From: a virus
DNA length: 27,535 bases
Virus record (IMG/VR): IMGVR_UViG_3300028025_004576
Location: 1 to 27,535 of that record
Direction: 5' to 3' (one strand)
The translations under genes and the position numbers were made by a program. Under the pieces are notes generated by a model that saw only the letters and a program-made list of their open reading frames with translations, did not search any database and was not told the DNA's origin. Position 1 is the first letter of the stretch; each line of letters begins with the position of its first letter. This document shows, piece after piece, positions 8,113-17,600 of this stretch.

Positions 8113-8250
8113 ATGATTGAAGTTAAATTGATTGGCGATTGGGAAATCAAACGCGAACACGTTGTCAAAGCGGGTTCGTTGATTGAAGTCACCAAAGACA
8201 TCGCCGCCCAATTGGCAAAAGCCAAATTGGTTGAACCCTTAAAAAAATAA
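8113..8250 (+). CDS. Small tail-region protein (45 aa)
   Basis: This short gene opens with ATG at 8113 and closes with TAA at 8248-8250. The product begins MIEVKLIGDWEIK and continues with a HVVKAGSLIEVTKDIA turn and a lysine-rich helix (QLAKAKLVEPLKK). The 'beta strand, G-turn, A-L-A-K helix' plan is common among tiny phage proteins next to structural genes and echoes the 61-residue protein at 6071-6256. It fits neatly between the tail completion and tube genes with 4-6 bp gaps. The function is unknown. Confidence 0.75.
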   Translation: MIEVKLIGDWEIKREHVVKAGSLIEVTKDIAAQLAKAKLVEPLKK

Positions 8251-8256
8251 TAAGTC

Positions 8257-8694
8257 ATGCCAGCATCAACTAACGTGATGAACGGAACGGATGTTCTGTT
8301 AGCAATTAGCACCGATGGCGGGACAACGTATTCAACCGTGGGCAAAGCAACGACCGCATCGTTGCAAATGAACATGGAAGTACGCGATGTGACCACCAAA
8401 GATTCCGCCGGATGGCGCGAATTGTTGGGCGGTTTGAAGTCGTGGTCGTTGTCCGGTGAAGGAATGGTAACGTACAATTTGACGGCAAAGGTTGGATTTT
8501 CCGATTTGTTCGGACACATGAATAGCCGCACTAAATTGTATTTTCGTTTCGGATCCACCACCACCGACGAAAAGCAGTACAAAGGATATGGATATTTGAC
8601 ATCGTTGTCGCAGGACGGCGGCGTTGAAGATAACAATTCTTTTTCGTTTTCAATCGAAGGCGACGGTACTTTGGTCCAGGCCAACGCCGCGTAA
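8257..8694 (+). CDS. Major tail tube protein
   Basis: This 145-residue protein is probably the repeated subunit of the tail tube. The sequence starts with a GTDVLLAISTDGGTTYSTVGKATTASL pattern, then EVRDVTTKDSAGWRELLGGLKSWSLSGEG, and ends with a VEDNNSFSFSIEGDGTLV strand, as in TP901-1-like tube proteins. It sits between the tail terminator and tail chaperone genes, as expected, and is followed by a strong hairpin terminator, as is frequent after abundantly made tube proteins. No sheath gene follows, which supports a siphovirus. Confidence 0.9.
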   Translation: MPASTNVMNGTDVLLAISTDGGTTYSTVGKATTASLQMNMEVRDVTTKDSAGWRELLGGLKSWSLSGEGMVTYNLTAKVGFSDLFGHMNSRTKLYFRFGSTTTDEKQYKGYGYLTSLSQDGGVEDNNSFSFSIEGDGTLVQANAA

Positions 8695-8706
8695 TTAAAA
8701 CCGGGT

Positions 8707-8745
8707 GTGGGGCGGGTGACCAGCCCCACGCTCACAAATTTTTTT
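8707..8745 (+). terminator. Hairpin plus T-run after tube protein
   Basis: A perfect 7-bp stem (GTGGGGC at 8707-8713 with GCCCCAC at 8723-8729) closes a 9-base loop, and seven T residues follow at 8739-8745. The T-run begins 9 bases after the stem, so termination may be partial. That would lower expression of the chaperone and tape measure genes relative to capsid and tube. It lies in the only sizeable gap of the head-tail operon. Confidence 0.7.
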
Positions 8746-8747
8746 GT

Positions 8748-9083
8748 ATGACTGAAATCGTAAGCATCGACGGCAAAAGTTACGCCGTCAAATTCGGATT
8801 CAACGCGTTGCGTTTATTCGGAAATGAAACCGGCAAATCTTTAGCCGAAATCATGACATTGTCGAACAACATCGGAATCAATGACGCCATTGCGTTGATG
8901 TGGGCCGGGTTGAAAGACGGCCACCGCGTTGAAAAAACCCCGTTCGTTATGACGATGGACGACGTTTCCGATTTGCTCGATGCCGACCCGTCGGCATTGA
9001 ACAAGGTGATGGATGTGTTCGCGAAATCTTTCAAAGCCCCGGAATCGGGAAACGTCCAAACCCAACCGACGGCGACCCCTTAA
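8748..9083 (+). CDS. Tail assembly chaperone, G-like
   Basis: This 111-residue protein sits between the tube and tape measure genes, where siphophages encode chaperones that coat the tape measure during tube assembly. The sequence (MTEIVSIDGKSYAVKFGFNALRLFGNETGKS, then NDAIALMWAGLKDG and MTMDDVSDLLDAD) matches the general N-domain pattern of tail assembly chaperones. The gene carries a GGGAAAC heptamer at 9047-9053, nine codons before its end. A fraction of ribosomes probably shift -1 there to make the longer G-T product. Confidence 0.87.
   Translation: MTEIVSIDGKSYAVKFGFNALRLFGNETGKSLAEIMTLSNNIGINDAIALMWAGLKDGHRVEKTPFVMTMDDVSDLLDADPSALNKVMDVFAKSFKAPESGNVQTQPTATP
9047..9053 (+). promoter_or_regulatory. 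Programmed -1 frameshift site GGGAAAC
   Basis: The heptamer is in the correct phase: zero-frame codons are GGA (9048-9050) and AAC (9051-9053), preceded by G, so it reads X XXY YYZ. Lambda gpG-T uses GGGAAAG at the same functional place. The -1 frame is open from 8933 through 9412. A short CCCAA (9061-9065) / TTGGG (9085-9089) stem starts 7 bases downstream, a usual spacer length, but it is weak. Confidence 0.82.
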
Positions 9084-9415
9084 ATTGGGACGGAATTGAA
9101 GCCATCGCGTTGGGTGAAATGTCGTTGACGCCCGCCGAATTTTACGAACTAACGCCGCGCGAATTTTCCAACAAATCCATTGGACATTTCGAGCGCGTGG
9201 AACGTGATTTCAAAACGTCATGGGAGCAAACCCGGTGGTTGGCCGCAATGGTTATGAATCCGCATTTGAAAAAATCATTGAAACCAAATGATTTGGCGAC
9301 GTTCCCGTGGGAAAAAAACTACAAAAAAACGAAACAAAAAACGCCGCCAACCCGGTTTGAATTGATTAAATTGGCCGAAGATTTGGGCATTTTAACGCCC
9401 GAAAAAAACGGTTGA
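9053..9415 (+). CDS. Tail assembly chaperone T-like domain (by -1 frameshift)
   Basis: This segment is probably not a free-standing gene. It has no good start near its beginning; the first ATG in frame is at 9110, inside the conserved region. Read after a -1 shift at GGGAAAC it adds 120 residues to the first 102 of the G-like protein, giving a 222-residue G-T fusion. LNWDGIEAIALGEMSLTPAEFYELTPREF is the recognisable T-type motif (W, then 'G..sl.PaEFy.LTPrEF') and sits upstream and downstream of that ATG, which supports the fusion. In lambda the T domain recruits the tube protein to the tape measure. Independent initiation at 9110 cannot be fully excluded. Confidence 0.83.
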   Translation, partial: RPNPTDGDPLNWDGIEAIALGEMSLTPAEFYELTPREFSNKSIGHFERVERDFKTSWEQTRWLAAMVMNPHLKKSLKPNDLATFPWEKNYKKTKQKTPPTRFELIKLAEDLGILTPEKNG

Positions 9416-9417
9416 TA

Positions 9418-11634
9418 ATGGCGGGTTTAGGTTCAATCAATTTTCGTATCGGCGCGGATCTAAAAGAATTCCGTTCGTCGATGCAAAATATCGACCGCAC
9501 GTTGGGCGGTTTGTCGTCTAAATTCAACATGGTTGGTGGCGCCCTTGCGGGGGCGTTTGCCGTGAACGGAATCCAACAATTCGTTACTGAAACGTCAAGA
9601 TTAGCGGGCCAGGTTGACGGCGTTCGCACGGCGTTTGATCGTATGGCGCCGGCCGGAATGTTAAGCGATTTGCGCAAGGCGACACGCGGAACCGTTTCGG
9701 ATTTGGAATTGATGCAAAACGCCGTAAAGGCGGGCAACTTTGGAATTCCGTTGAAAGAAATGGGAACGTTGTTGCAATTTGCATCACGCCGCGCCCAGGA
9801 AACGGGCGAATCCGTTGACTACCTTGTTTCGTCCATCGTTACCGGTATTGGTCGGAAATCGCCTATGATTTTGGACAACCTGGGAATTTCAACGTCCCGG
9901 TTGAAAGCCGAATTCAAAGGCGCATCGGTTGAAGCACAATCAATCGCCGACGTGACCGCCGCGGTTTCTAAAATCGCGCAAGAGGAAATGTCAAAAGCCG
10001 GGGCGGCAACAATCACCGCCGCCGACGCCGCCGCACAAGTGACGGCCAATATGACGAATTTACAAGCCGCCATTGGTGAACGGATGAATCAATCCATGGG
10101 ACCGTTTTTGTCCAATTTGGGTTCAACGGTTGGATATTTTGCCGATTTGGTCGCCATTCCATTGTCCGAAAAATACGAAGATGAAGCGTCCGCCGTTGCG
10201 GGTTTGACGGTGGAATTGACATCGTCCGACACCGCATTGGAACGCCGCCGGGACATCATCAATTATTTGAATTCCAAATACCCCGGTTACCTGGATAACA
10301 TCGACGCAGAAAAATCGTCAATGGCGGATTTGACCGCAGCCACACGGAAATTGAATGAACAAATGATCAACCGTGTGATCGTTCAGCGCCATCAAGAGGA
10401 TATTGACGAACAAAACGAAAAGGTCGCCGACCGTGCCGTTGATGTTGCCCAAGCGCGAATTGATTTGACAAAGGAAATTGCAAAACGCGAGCGTGAATAT
10501 AACATCATTTCCAAAGAAGGGGCAACGATTCAGGAAAGAGCCACGGCAGTAATTGAAGCACAAAACAAGGCGTACAAAGATAAATTTGGCACGAACCAGG
10601 GACAAAAACAAGGTGGTATCGCCGCTAAAAAGTTAGCCGAAGATTTGGCGTTCGCGGAAAGGAAATTAACAAAGGAACAAGACAAAGGGAACGATATTTT
10701 CAAAAAACGCGACGAAATTTTGAAGCAACTCAACATTTCGTTGGGTGATTCCGAAAAATTAATCAATAAAACGTCCGAATCAACAAACGATTCAACCGCG
10801 GCAACGGTGGCATCAACCGCCGCCAAACAAAATGACGTCAACGAATTGGGCCGTTCGGCCGATGCGATGGCCGAAATGAAAGCGGCGTTGGATGAATTAT
10901 TCATTTCGGTCGCCATGGAGGGTTCCATGTCGGAAAAAATGGAATTGGCCAACGTCGTTTCGTCGTTGAAACAAGCCGCCGACAACACCGAAAGAATGAA
11001 AAACGAAATGGCGGGTTTGTTGATTGAACCGCCATTCGACCCAATGTTGCCAGGCCAAGACGCGTTCAACGAGGGATTGGAAGATACCGTAGAATTGATG
11101 TCCGGCCAGGTTTTTCCCGTGTTCAATGCATTTGCCAAAAACATGGACACGATTAATTGGGCAATTGGTGAATTCGGAAACATTTTGACGGCATCATTTG
11201 AAGCCGCGTTGACGTCGGGTGAAAAGTTTTTTCCGACGTTGATGAAGGCATTGGGCGACATGATCAAAAAACTAATTGCCGCCGCCATTGCCGCCGCCGT
11301 ATTGGCCGCCGCGATTACCGTTGCGTTCGGCGGAAACTTTGCCAACATCGGAAAATTATTCGGCGGGGCAAAGAATTTCGGGCAACTGTTCGGCAAAATG
11401 TTCGGCGAAATGTCCGGAATCCCTGGATTGGCCGAAGGTGGAATTGTCACCGGCCCGACGTTGGCGATGGTTGGCGAAGGCCGTGGTCCCGAAGCCGTGA
11501 TCCCATTGGACCGTTTGCATGAATTTACCGGCGGTGGCGGTGGTGTCCAGGTTTACGGACGAATCCAGGGCGCCGACATCCTTTTATCATCCGAGCGCGC
11601 CACACGCGTTCGTTCACGTTACCGCGGTTTCTAA
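9418..11634 (+). CDS. Tail tape measure protein
   Basis: This 738-residue protein sets tail length. The N-terminus has SINFRIGADLKEFRSSMQ, the common tape-measure opening, followed by a glycine/alanine-rich hydrophobic stretch and conserved ETSRLAGQVDGV and SRRAQETGESVDYL segments. The middle (about 320-500) is long charged helix. A hydrophobic helix at about 620-640 (LIAAAIAAAVLAAAITVAFG) precedes a C-terminal GGIVTGPTLAMVGEGRGPEAVIPL motif typical of these proteins. ATG 9418 is preferred over the in-frame TTG at 9412. If the usual rule of about 0.15 nm per residue holds, the tail is around 110 nm. Confidence 0.95.
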   Translation: MAGLGSINFRIGADLKEFRSSMQNIDRTLGGLSSKFNMVGGALAGAFAVNGIQQFVTETSRLAGQVDGVRTAFDRMAPAGMLSDLRKATRGTVSDLELMQNAVKAGNFGIPLKEMGTLLQFASRRAQETGESVDYLVSSIVTGIGRKSPMILDNLGISTSRLKAEFKGASVEAQSIADVTAAVSKIAQEEMSKAGAATITAADAAAQVTANMTNLQAAIGERMNQSMGPFLSNLGSTVGYFADLVAIPLSEKYEDEASAVAGLTVELTSSDTALERRRDIINYLNSKYPGYLDNIDAEKSSMADLTAATRKLNEQMINRVIVQRHQEDIDEQNEKVADRAVDVAQARIDLTKEIAKREREYNIISKEGATIQERATAVIEAQNKAYKDKFGTNQGQKQGGIAAKKLAEDLAFAERKLTKEQDKGNDIFKKRDEILKQLNISLGDSEKLINKTSESTNDSTAATVASTAAKQNDVNELGRSADAMAEMKAALDELFISVAMEGSMSEKMELANVVSSLKQAADNTERMKNEMAGLLIEPPFDPMLPGQDAFNEGLEDTVELMSGQVFPVFNAFAKNMDTINWAIGEFGNILTASFEAALTSGEKFFPTLMKALGDMIKKLIAAAIAAAVLAAAITVAFGGNFANIGKLFGGAKNFGQLFGKMFGEMSGIPGLAEGGIVTGPTLAMVGEGRGPEAVIPLDRLHEFTGGGGGVQVYGRIQGADILLSSERATRVRSRYRGF

Positions 11635-11637
11635 AAT

Positions 11638-14600
11638 ATGGCAATACGTTTCACATCAGAATTCCGGTCCGACACCGGAATCGACTACAAAATCGAAATC
11701 GACGATTCAATTTTCGTCGGTTCACCAACCACGTTTGCCGTTGGTTCCGATGGGTTCACATTGCAATACACGGGTGAAACCGATGATATTGTTTCGCCGA
11801 TCATGTCGTCGAACGTTTCCATTCCGTTCATGGTTCAAACGGTGTTGCAACAAACGTTTTTTGAGCAATTAGTCGCCGTCCAGGAATCCCGTTTTCGCGT
11901 TAAAATTTCACGTTGGGTGTCCGGCGCGTACCAAACGTATTGGGTCGGTTACATCATGCAAGATATCGCCCAAATCGAGGACGCCCCATTGCCGTACATT
12001 TACGATTTGCGGGCGGTTGACGGATTGGGACGGTTGGCCAACATTGACTACAACATAAACAACGATATTTTTCAAAATTCGTTGGCGTTGACGCGTTTGA
12101 ACAAATTGGTTTACAATTGTTTGGCCGCGGTTGGAACAACCGATTTGTTCACAATAACGGACACGTTTTTAGAAACGTGCGTGAATTGGTGGGAAAACAA
12201 CATGGTCTATTCAGCCACCAAAGACGCCGCCAATGAAATCGCCGTTGACCGACGCATTTGGACATCCATCGACGACAACGGCAACGAAACCTATTCAAAA
12301 GTTATTGAAGTTTTACGGCAACTTTGCGTGTCTTTTGGCGCACGGGTGTACCAATCCAACGGCCGATTTGTTTTCGAGCAATACGGCGAACGTGCGGCAG
12401 CATCACGAATCGTTTCAACATACGACCGCGCGGGCGCTTACATTGCCACGGCGTCAAAATCCGACGACATTGTAATTGATCAAACCATCGGCGAAGCGCG
12501 TTTGGCGGGAAATCAATTTGATTTTTTGCCCGCCATCAAACGTTGTGAAATTCAATTCCAACAAAAATTTATTGGTTCCAGGGTCGGGCAAATTTTTTTC
12601 ACATTCACGCAAACCGCCGCACAATCCATCGGGTTCATTTCGCAAGATTCTTCGGCGGTGTTGGAAATTGTGTGTCCAATGATGCATTTTTATATCAACC
12701 GGACGCCGAACACAATCATTGCCGTTCCATCCTATGCCATTGCGCCAATTTTTTCAATGACAATAAAAATTGAGGATGTAAACAACCCCGGCACTTTTTG
12801 GTATTTCAAACGAACATTTAGCGGGTTTTCAACGACGTCACCTTACACGACGCCACAATGGACAACCACGCCATCAGATTACCAATTCGACATTGGAAAT
12901 TTCAAATTTTCGCCCTATGCAACGGCTGGGTTGTCGTCACCGGTTACCATCCAAACGGATCAATTGCCCGTTTCCGGTGAATTGTCATTGCAATTGAAAC
13001 AACCAACGTTGCGTCGCGTTTCAAATGGCGCCATTTACGCACAACCGCCGTTGTATATTGGAATGATTGCCGGGTCGTCCATCAAACATGATTTTTTTGC
13101 AAATATCAACTACATTTCCGACGGCCAATTGTCGCCGGAATCAATCATTTACAAGGCGTCAAACAACACAAGTGGAATTGATTCAAATTTGGTGTTGGAA
13201 TTGGGCAATACATCCATTGCGGATGGCCCATTGCAAACGGGAAATTTGGCGGTTTGGAGTGGTTCAATTTGGGGCGGTTCCGACCAATGGCGCAAAGGCA
13301 ATTCCGGCGGTTATAAAAAATTGTTGCAACTATTAGTCACGGAAGCGTTGGCGTTACACGCGAAACCCATTCGGCGATACAACGGTTCATTTTATTCGTC
13401 CCATGACATTTCCCGACGTTACACCTTTGACACATTTGATTGGCTATTCATCGGAGGTTCGTTGAACGCCAACAACGAAAATGTTGACGGTGAATTTTTC
13501 GCTATTGCCCGTGACGTCACAAATATCGTTGACGTGAATTCCGGATTGTTCATTGGTGATTTGTCACCGATGTCGGTCAACAAAGTTTCCGGACCCAATT
13601 CATTCGGCGGCGTTTTTGGCGATGGTTCCATTGCTGGAATGTTGGTGGATTCGGACACGTTTTCCGTCGGTCCATTTTCACAACCCAACGCGGGCGAAGC
13701 ACGAATCACGGGAACAACAACCGTTGACGGCGACGCATTTTTCACCCAAGATGTTGACGTTACCGGCGATTTGGTTGTGGATGGAACCATCGTGATTGAC
13801 GGGTTGGGCGACGTTGCGACGGAATCGTGGGTGACGTCGCAAGGTTATTTGACTACCGCCGTCACAAGCGTTGCGCTTACGGCGCCATCGGCGTTCACGG
13901 TTACGGGTTCACCGATTACAACAACGGGAACAATTGCGATTGGTGCGGCCGGAACGTCGGGGCAATATGTGCGCGGCGATGGCCAATTAGCGAATTTTCC
14001 GACCAATACGGGCGGCGGGTCAACTGTGAACTATTATTTGAACGGATCCGTAAGTCAAGGCACGTTCGGCGGGGTTCCGTATTATGAAATTAGCCGCGTT
14101 CCAATTGTCGGCGCCGGAACCGATTTCATCCGAACCAATGCCGCCGGCAATGGCTATATTGCGTCGTTCATAACCGATGCCGGTGATCCTGCATTGTTGA
14201 ACATCCCTGGAGGTAACTGGAATTTGGAATTTTATTTCAATTCATCGTCGAGCGGAGGGACCCCGTCTTTTTATGGCGAATTGTACAAAGTGAATGCCGC
14301 AAATACATTCACCTTAATTGCGAGCGGTTCAACGAATCCCGAAGACATCACAAACGGCACAACGGTTGATCAATATTTTACGTCAATTCCCGTACCGCAA
14401 ACGACGTTGTTGGTTACGGACCGATTGGCGGTTCGTATTTATGTGATTACCAACGGCCGAAACGTAACGTTGCACACGGAAAATGGCAATTTGTGCGAGG
14501 TTATTACAACCTTTTCCACGGGATTGAGCGCATTGAACGGGTTGACCGAACAAGTACAGTATTTCGCCACCGGAACAAGCGGAAGCGATTTCAATATCAA

Positions 14601-17600
14601 TTCCGCAACGAACACACACACGTTCAATTTTCCGACCGGTTCGGCGACAAATCGCGGTTTAATTTCAACGGCCGATTGGACGAATTTCAACACGGCCTAT
14701 AATGACAAAATAAATAGCGCCGCCGTAACGGGAACGACAACAAAAACGTTGACGTTGACGCAGCAAGATGGCGGAACAATTACCGCATCGTGGACCGATT
14801 ACGACACGGCGCCAGTCACAAGCGTATTCGGCCGCACGGGTGTTGTTGTCGCCGTTGGTGGTGATTACAACACAAGCCAGGTCACGGAAAACACCAATTT
14901 GTATTTCACCGATGCACGGGCCAGGGCGGCAATAAGTTTGACCACAACGGGAACAAGCGGGGCGGCAACGTATAACAATACGACCGGGGTCATAAACATT
15001 CCGCAATATCAAGCGGTGTTGACGAATCCCGTGACGGGAACGGGAACAACGAATTATGTTTCCAAATTCACGGGAACAAGCACCGTTGGAAATTCGCAAA
15101 TCTTTGACAACGGAACCAACGTCGGCATTGGGACCACAAGTCCGGGCGCAAAACTTGACGTGAGTGGAATTGCACGGGCAACAAGTTTATCAACGGTTAG
15201 CGGTTTGGGTTTGCAGGTTGGGGGTTATGCTTTTTTGAGCCAAACCACATCGGGGGTGATGACCTTTTTGGGACACAACATTCGTGCGTCCGATTCGGTG
15301 GCAAATACCGCAATTGTTCAAAATGCTGGTTGGATTTCGTCGTTGATGAAAATGTACTATTCCGACGGAATAACGTTCCACACCGATTCAACCGTGTACG
15401 CAGCGGGCGCAACATACCCATTGTCAACGTCCGAACGTATGCGAATTACACCCGCTGGAAACGTTGGCATTGGGACGACAACCCCCAACGGAAAACTCCA
15501 GGTAGACGGCGATTTTTATGTCAACGGCCTGGATCGAAAAATAATGAATTACAATGGCGCCGTTGACTACGGCACGTTGACAAATAATTCCGTAAGATTT
15601 AACCAAAACGGTACGGAAATAGCGAGAATAAATACCAGCGGAAACTTTGGCATTGGTACGACATCGCCATTTTCACGCTTTACTGTTAGCGGTGCTTTGA
15701 GCGCATCAACATCGCAAATTAGCATCGTAAACACCGAAGGCGGTCATTCAATTATTCGAGCTGGAATTTCTGGTGTTTCCAACAATGGAATGTCGTTTGT
15801 CACCGCAAACGTTGATGGTTCATCACAAAATGTTCGGATGGTTGTTGGCGCAACTGGACGTGTTGGAATTGGAACGACAAGCCCCCCCCAAGCCCTTTCA
15901 GTAATTGGAAACATTTACCAAAGAACGGGCGATTTCATAACATGGGACAACGGTGACGCTCAAATCGGCGCAGTTTCCGGGTATTCGTTGACATTTAGCA
16001 CATACAACGGATCAACCGCATTGCTTGAACGCCTCCGCATCACATCGGCAGGAAACGTCGGGATTGGAACGACAAGTCCAACTGCTCAATTGGATGTAAC
16101 TGGAAGTACAAGCACCACTAAAATAAAGGTCGTTTCTCCTACCGCAAGTTCTTTATTTGAAAGTGGTATTGAGTTTATACGAACAACTGTTGCTGGCGGA
16201 TCAAAAATACAATCAATAAGAGATGCGTCATTAGGTGGGGTTGGTTTAACATTTCATACAACTGCAGATAATGCTGCAGAAGTTGCTGCGACTTACTCGC
16301 AGAGAATGGCTATTTTACCAAATGGAAATGTTTTAATTGGTACAACTACAGATTCTGGATTCAAATTTGAAACCACGGGAACAGGACGATTCAGCCAAAC
16401 AACGGCAATACCTTTGACGGTCCAACGCACTACGGCAAATTCAAACGTTGGAATCCGATATCAAAATAACACGACATCGTGGTATTCCGGTTTGGCCGCT
16501 GATGATTCATTTTCGGTTTCGTTTAACGATGCGAATTTGTCAGCAGGACAATTCAAGGTAGCGACAACTGGCGCAGCAACGTTTACAAGTAGCGTCACGG
16601 CAACGTCGTTCAATGGCACAACGAACAACATTTTGAGCGTTGGCGGAACGGAGCGTATGCGAATCAATTCGTCTGGAAACGTTGGAATCGGCACGACAAG
16701 TCCAGCGACAAGGTTGGATGTATTGGGGGCGTCAAGTGCCGACGTTACGTTGCAATTAAAAGCAAACGCGTCAAATGATTACAATTCAAAGATATTTTTC
16801 AGCGATAACGTAAGCAATAGAGGTGTCATATTGTACAGCAATTGGCAAAACTATTTTTCATTTTTTACAAATTCATCCGAGCGTGTCCGTATTGATTCAA
16901 GCGGAAACGTTGGTATTGGAACCACATCACCGGCAGTAAAATTGCACGTTGAAGGCCGAATATATGCGGGGGACATTGGCATTGCCACCACATCACCAAC
17001 GCAAAAATTGCACGTTGTAGGCAACGCACGAATCACCGGGGCGATTCACGATTCGCTGAATTCGCCCGGAACCGCCGGTCAAGTTTTATCATCAACCGTA
17101 ACCGGAACGGAATGGATCACGGGCGGTGGAGGCGGTGGTTCAACGATCATTGTCAAAGACGAAGGAACGACCATCGGTTCATCGTTTACCACATTGAATT
17201 TTGCTGGAAACAACATCCAGGCGACGGCAAGTGGTGCAACTGCCAACATCACGGCGTTCAACAACGCCGGAACGGGTTCGTATTATTTGAACGCGGCAAT
17301 AACAAATTATGCCCCAGGTGCGACATTTGACGACGTTGAAATTGATTCGGCGTTGATTGTTGCATCATCACCCGACGCCGCATCGGGTTCGTCAAAATTG
17401 ATTGCAACGGTGACGTTCGGCGTTGAAAACGTTTCGTCGTATGACGGTTTCAACAACTTTGAATTCCGTTTGTACGACGTGTCACAATCAATTGTTGTTT
17501 CAGATACAACACATACATGGACGGGTTATATGTCAAAAGACGAAGGGGCAACACGAACCGTGTTCACGTTTCACATTCCGTTGCAAGATGATGTCACGCC

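Noticed and set aside
8082-8735. 217-codon minus-strand open frame opposite the tube protein
   Set aside because: It runs through the terminator and is antisense to the tube gene; it is composition-driven.
9110-9415. Independent gene starting at ATG 9110 after the G-like chaperone
   Set aside because: The T-type motif begins upstream of this ATG and a correctly phased GGGAAAC site exists, so frameshift expression is more likely.
10530-11450. 306-codon open frame on the minus strand inside the tape measure gene
   Set aside because: It mirrors a well-supported gene whose codon bias leaves the antisense frame open. Its composition (runs of S, N, A, F) is not protein-like and no start signal is present.
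15121-16999. Diversity-generating retroelement acting on the fibre gene
   Set aside because: No reverse transcriptase gene or template repeat was found. The repeats are protein-level shaft motifs and not paired template/variable copies.
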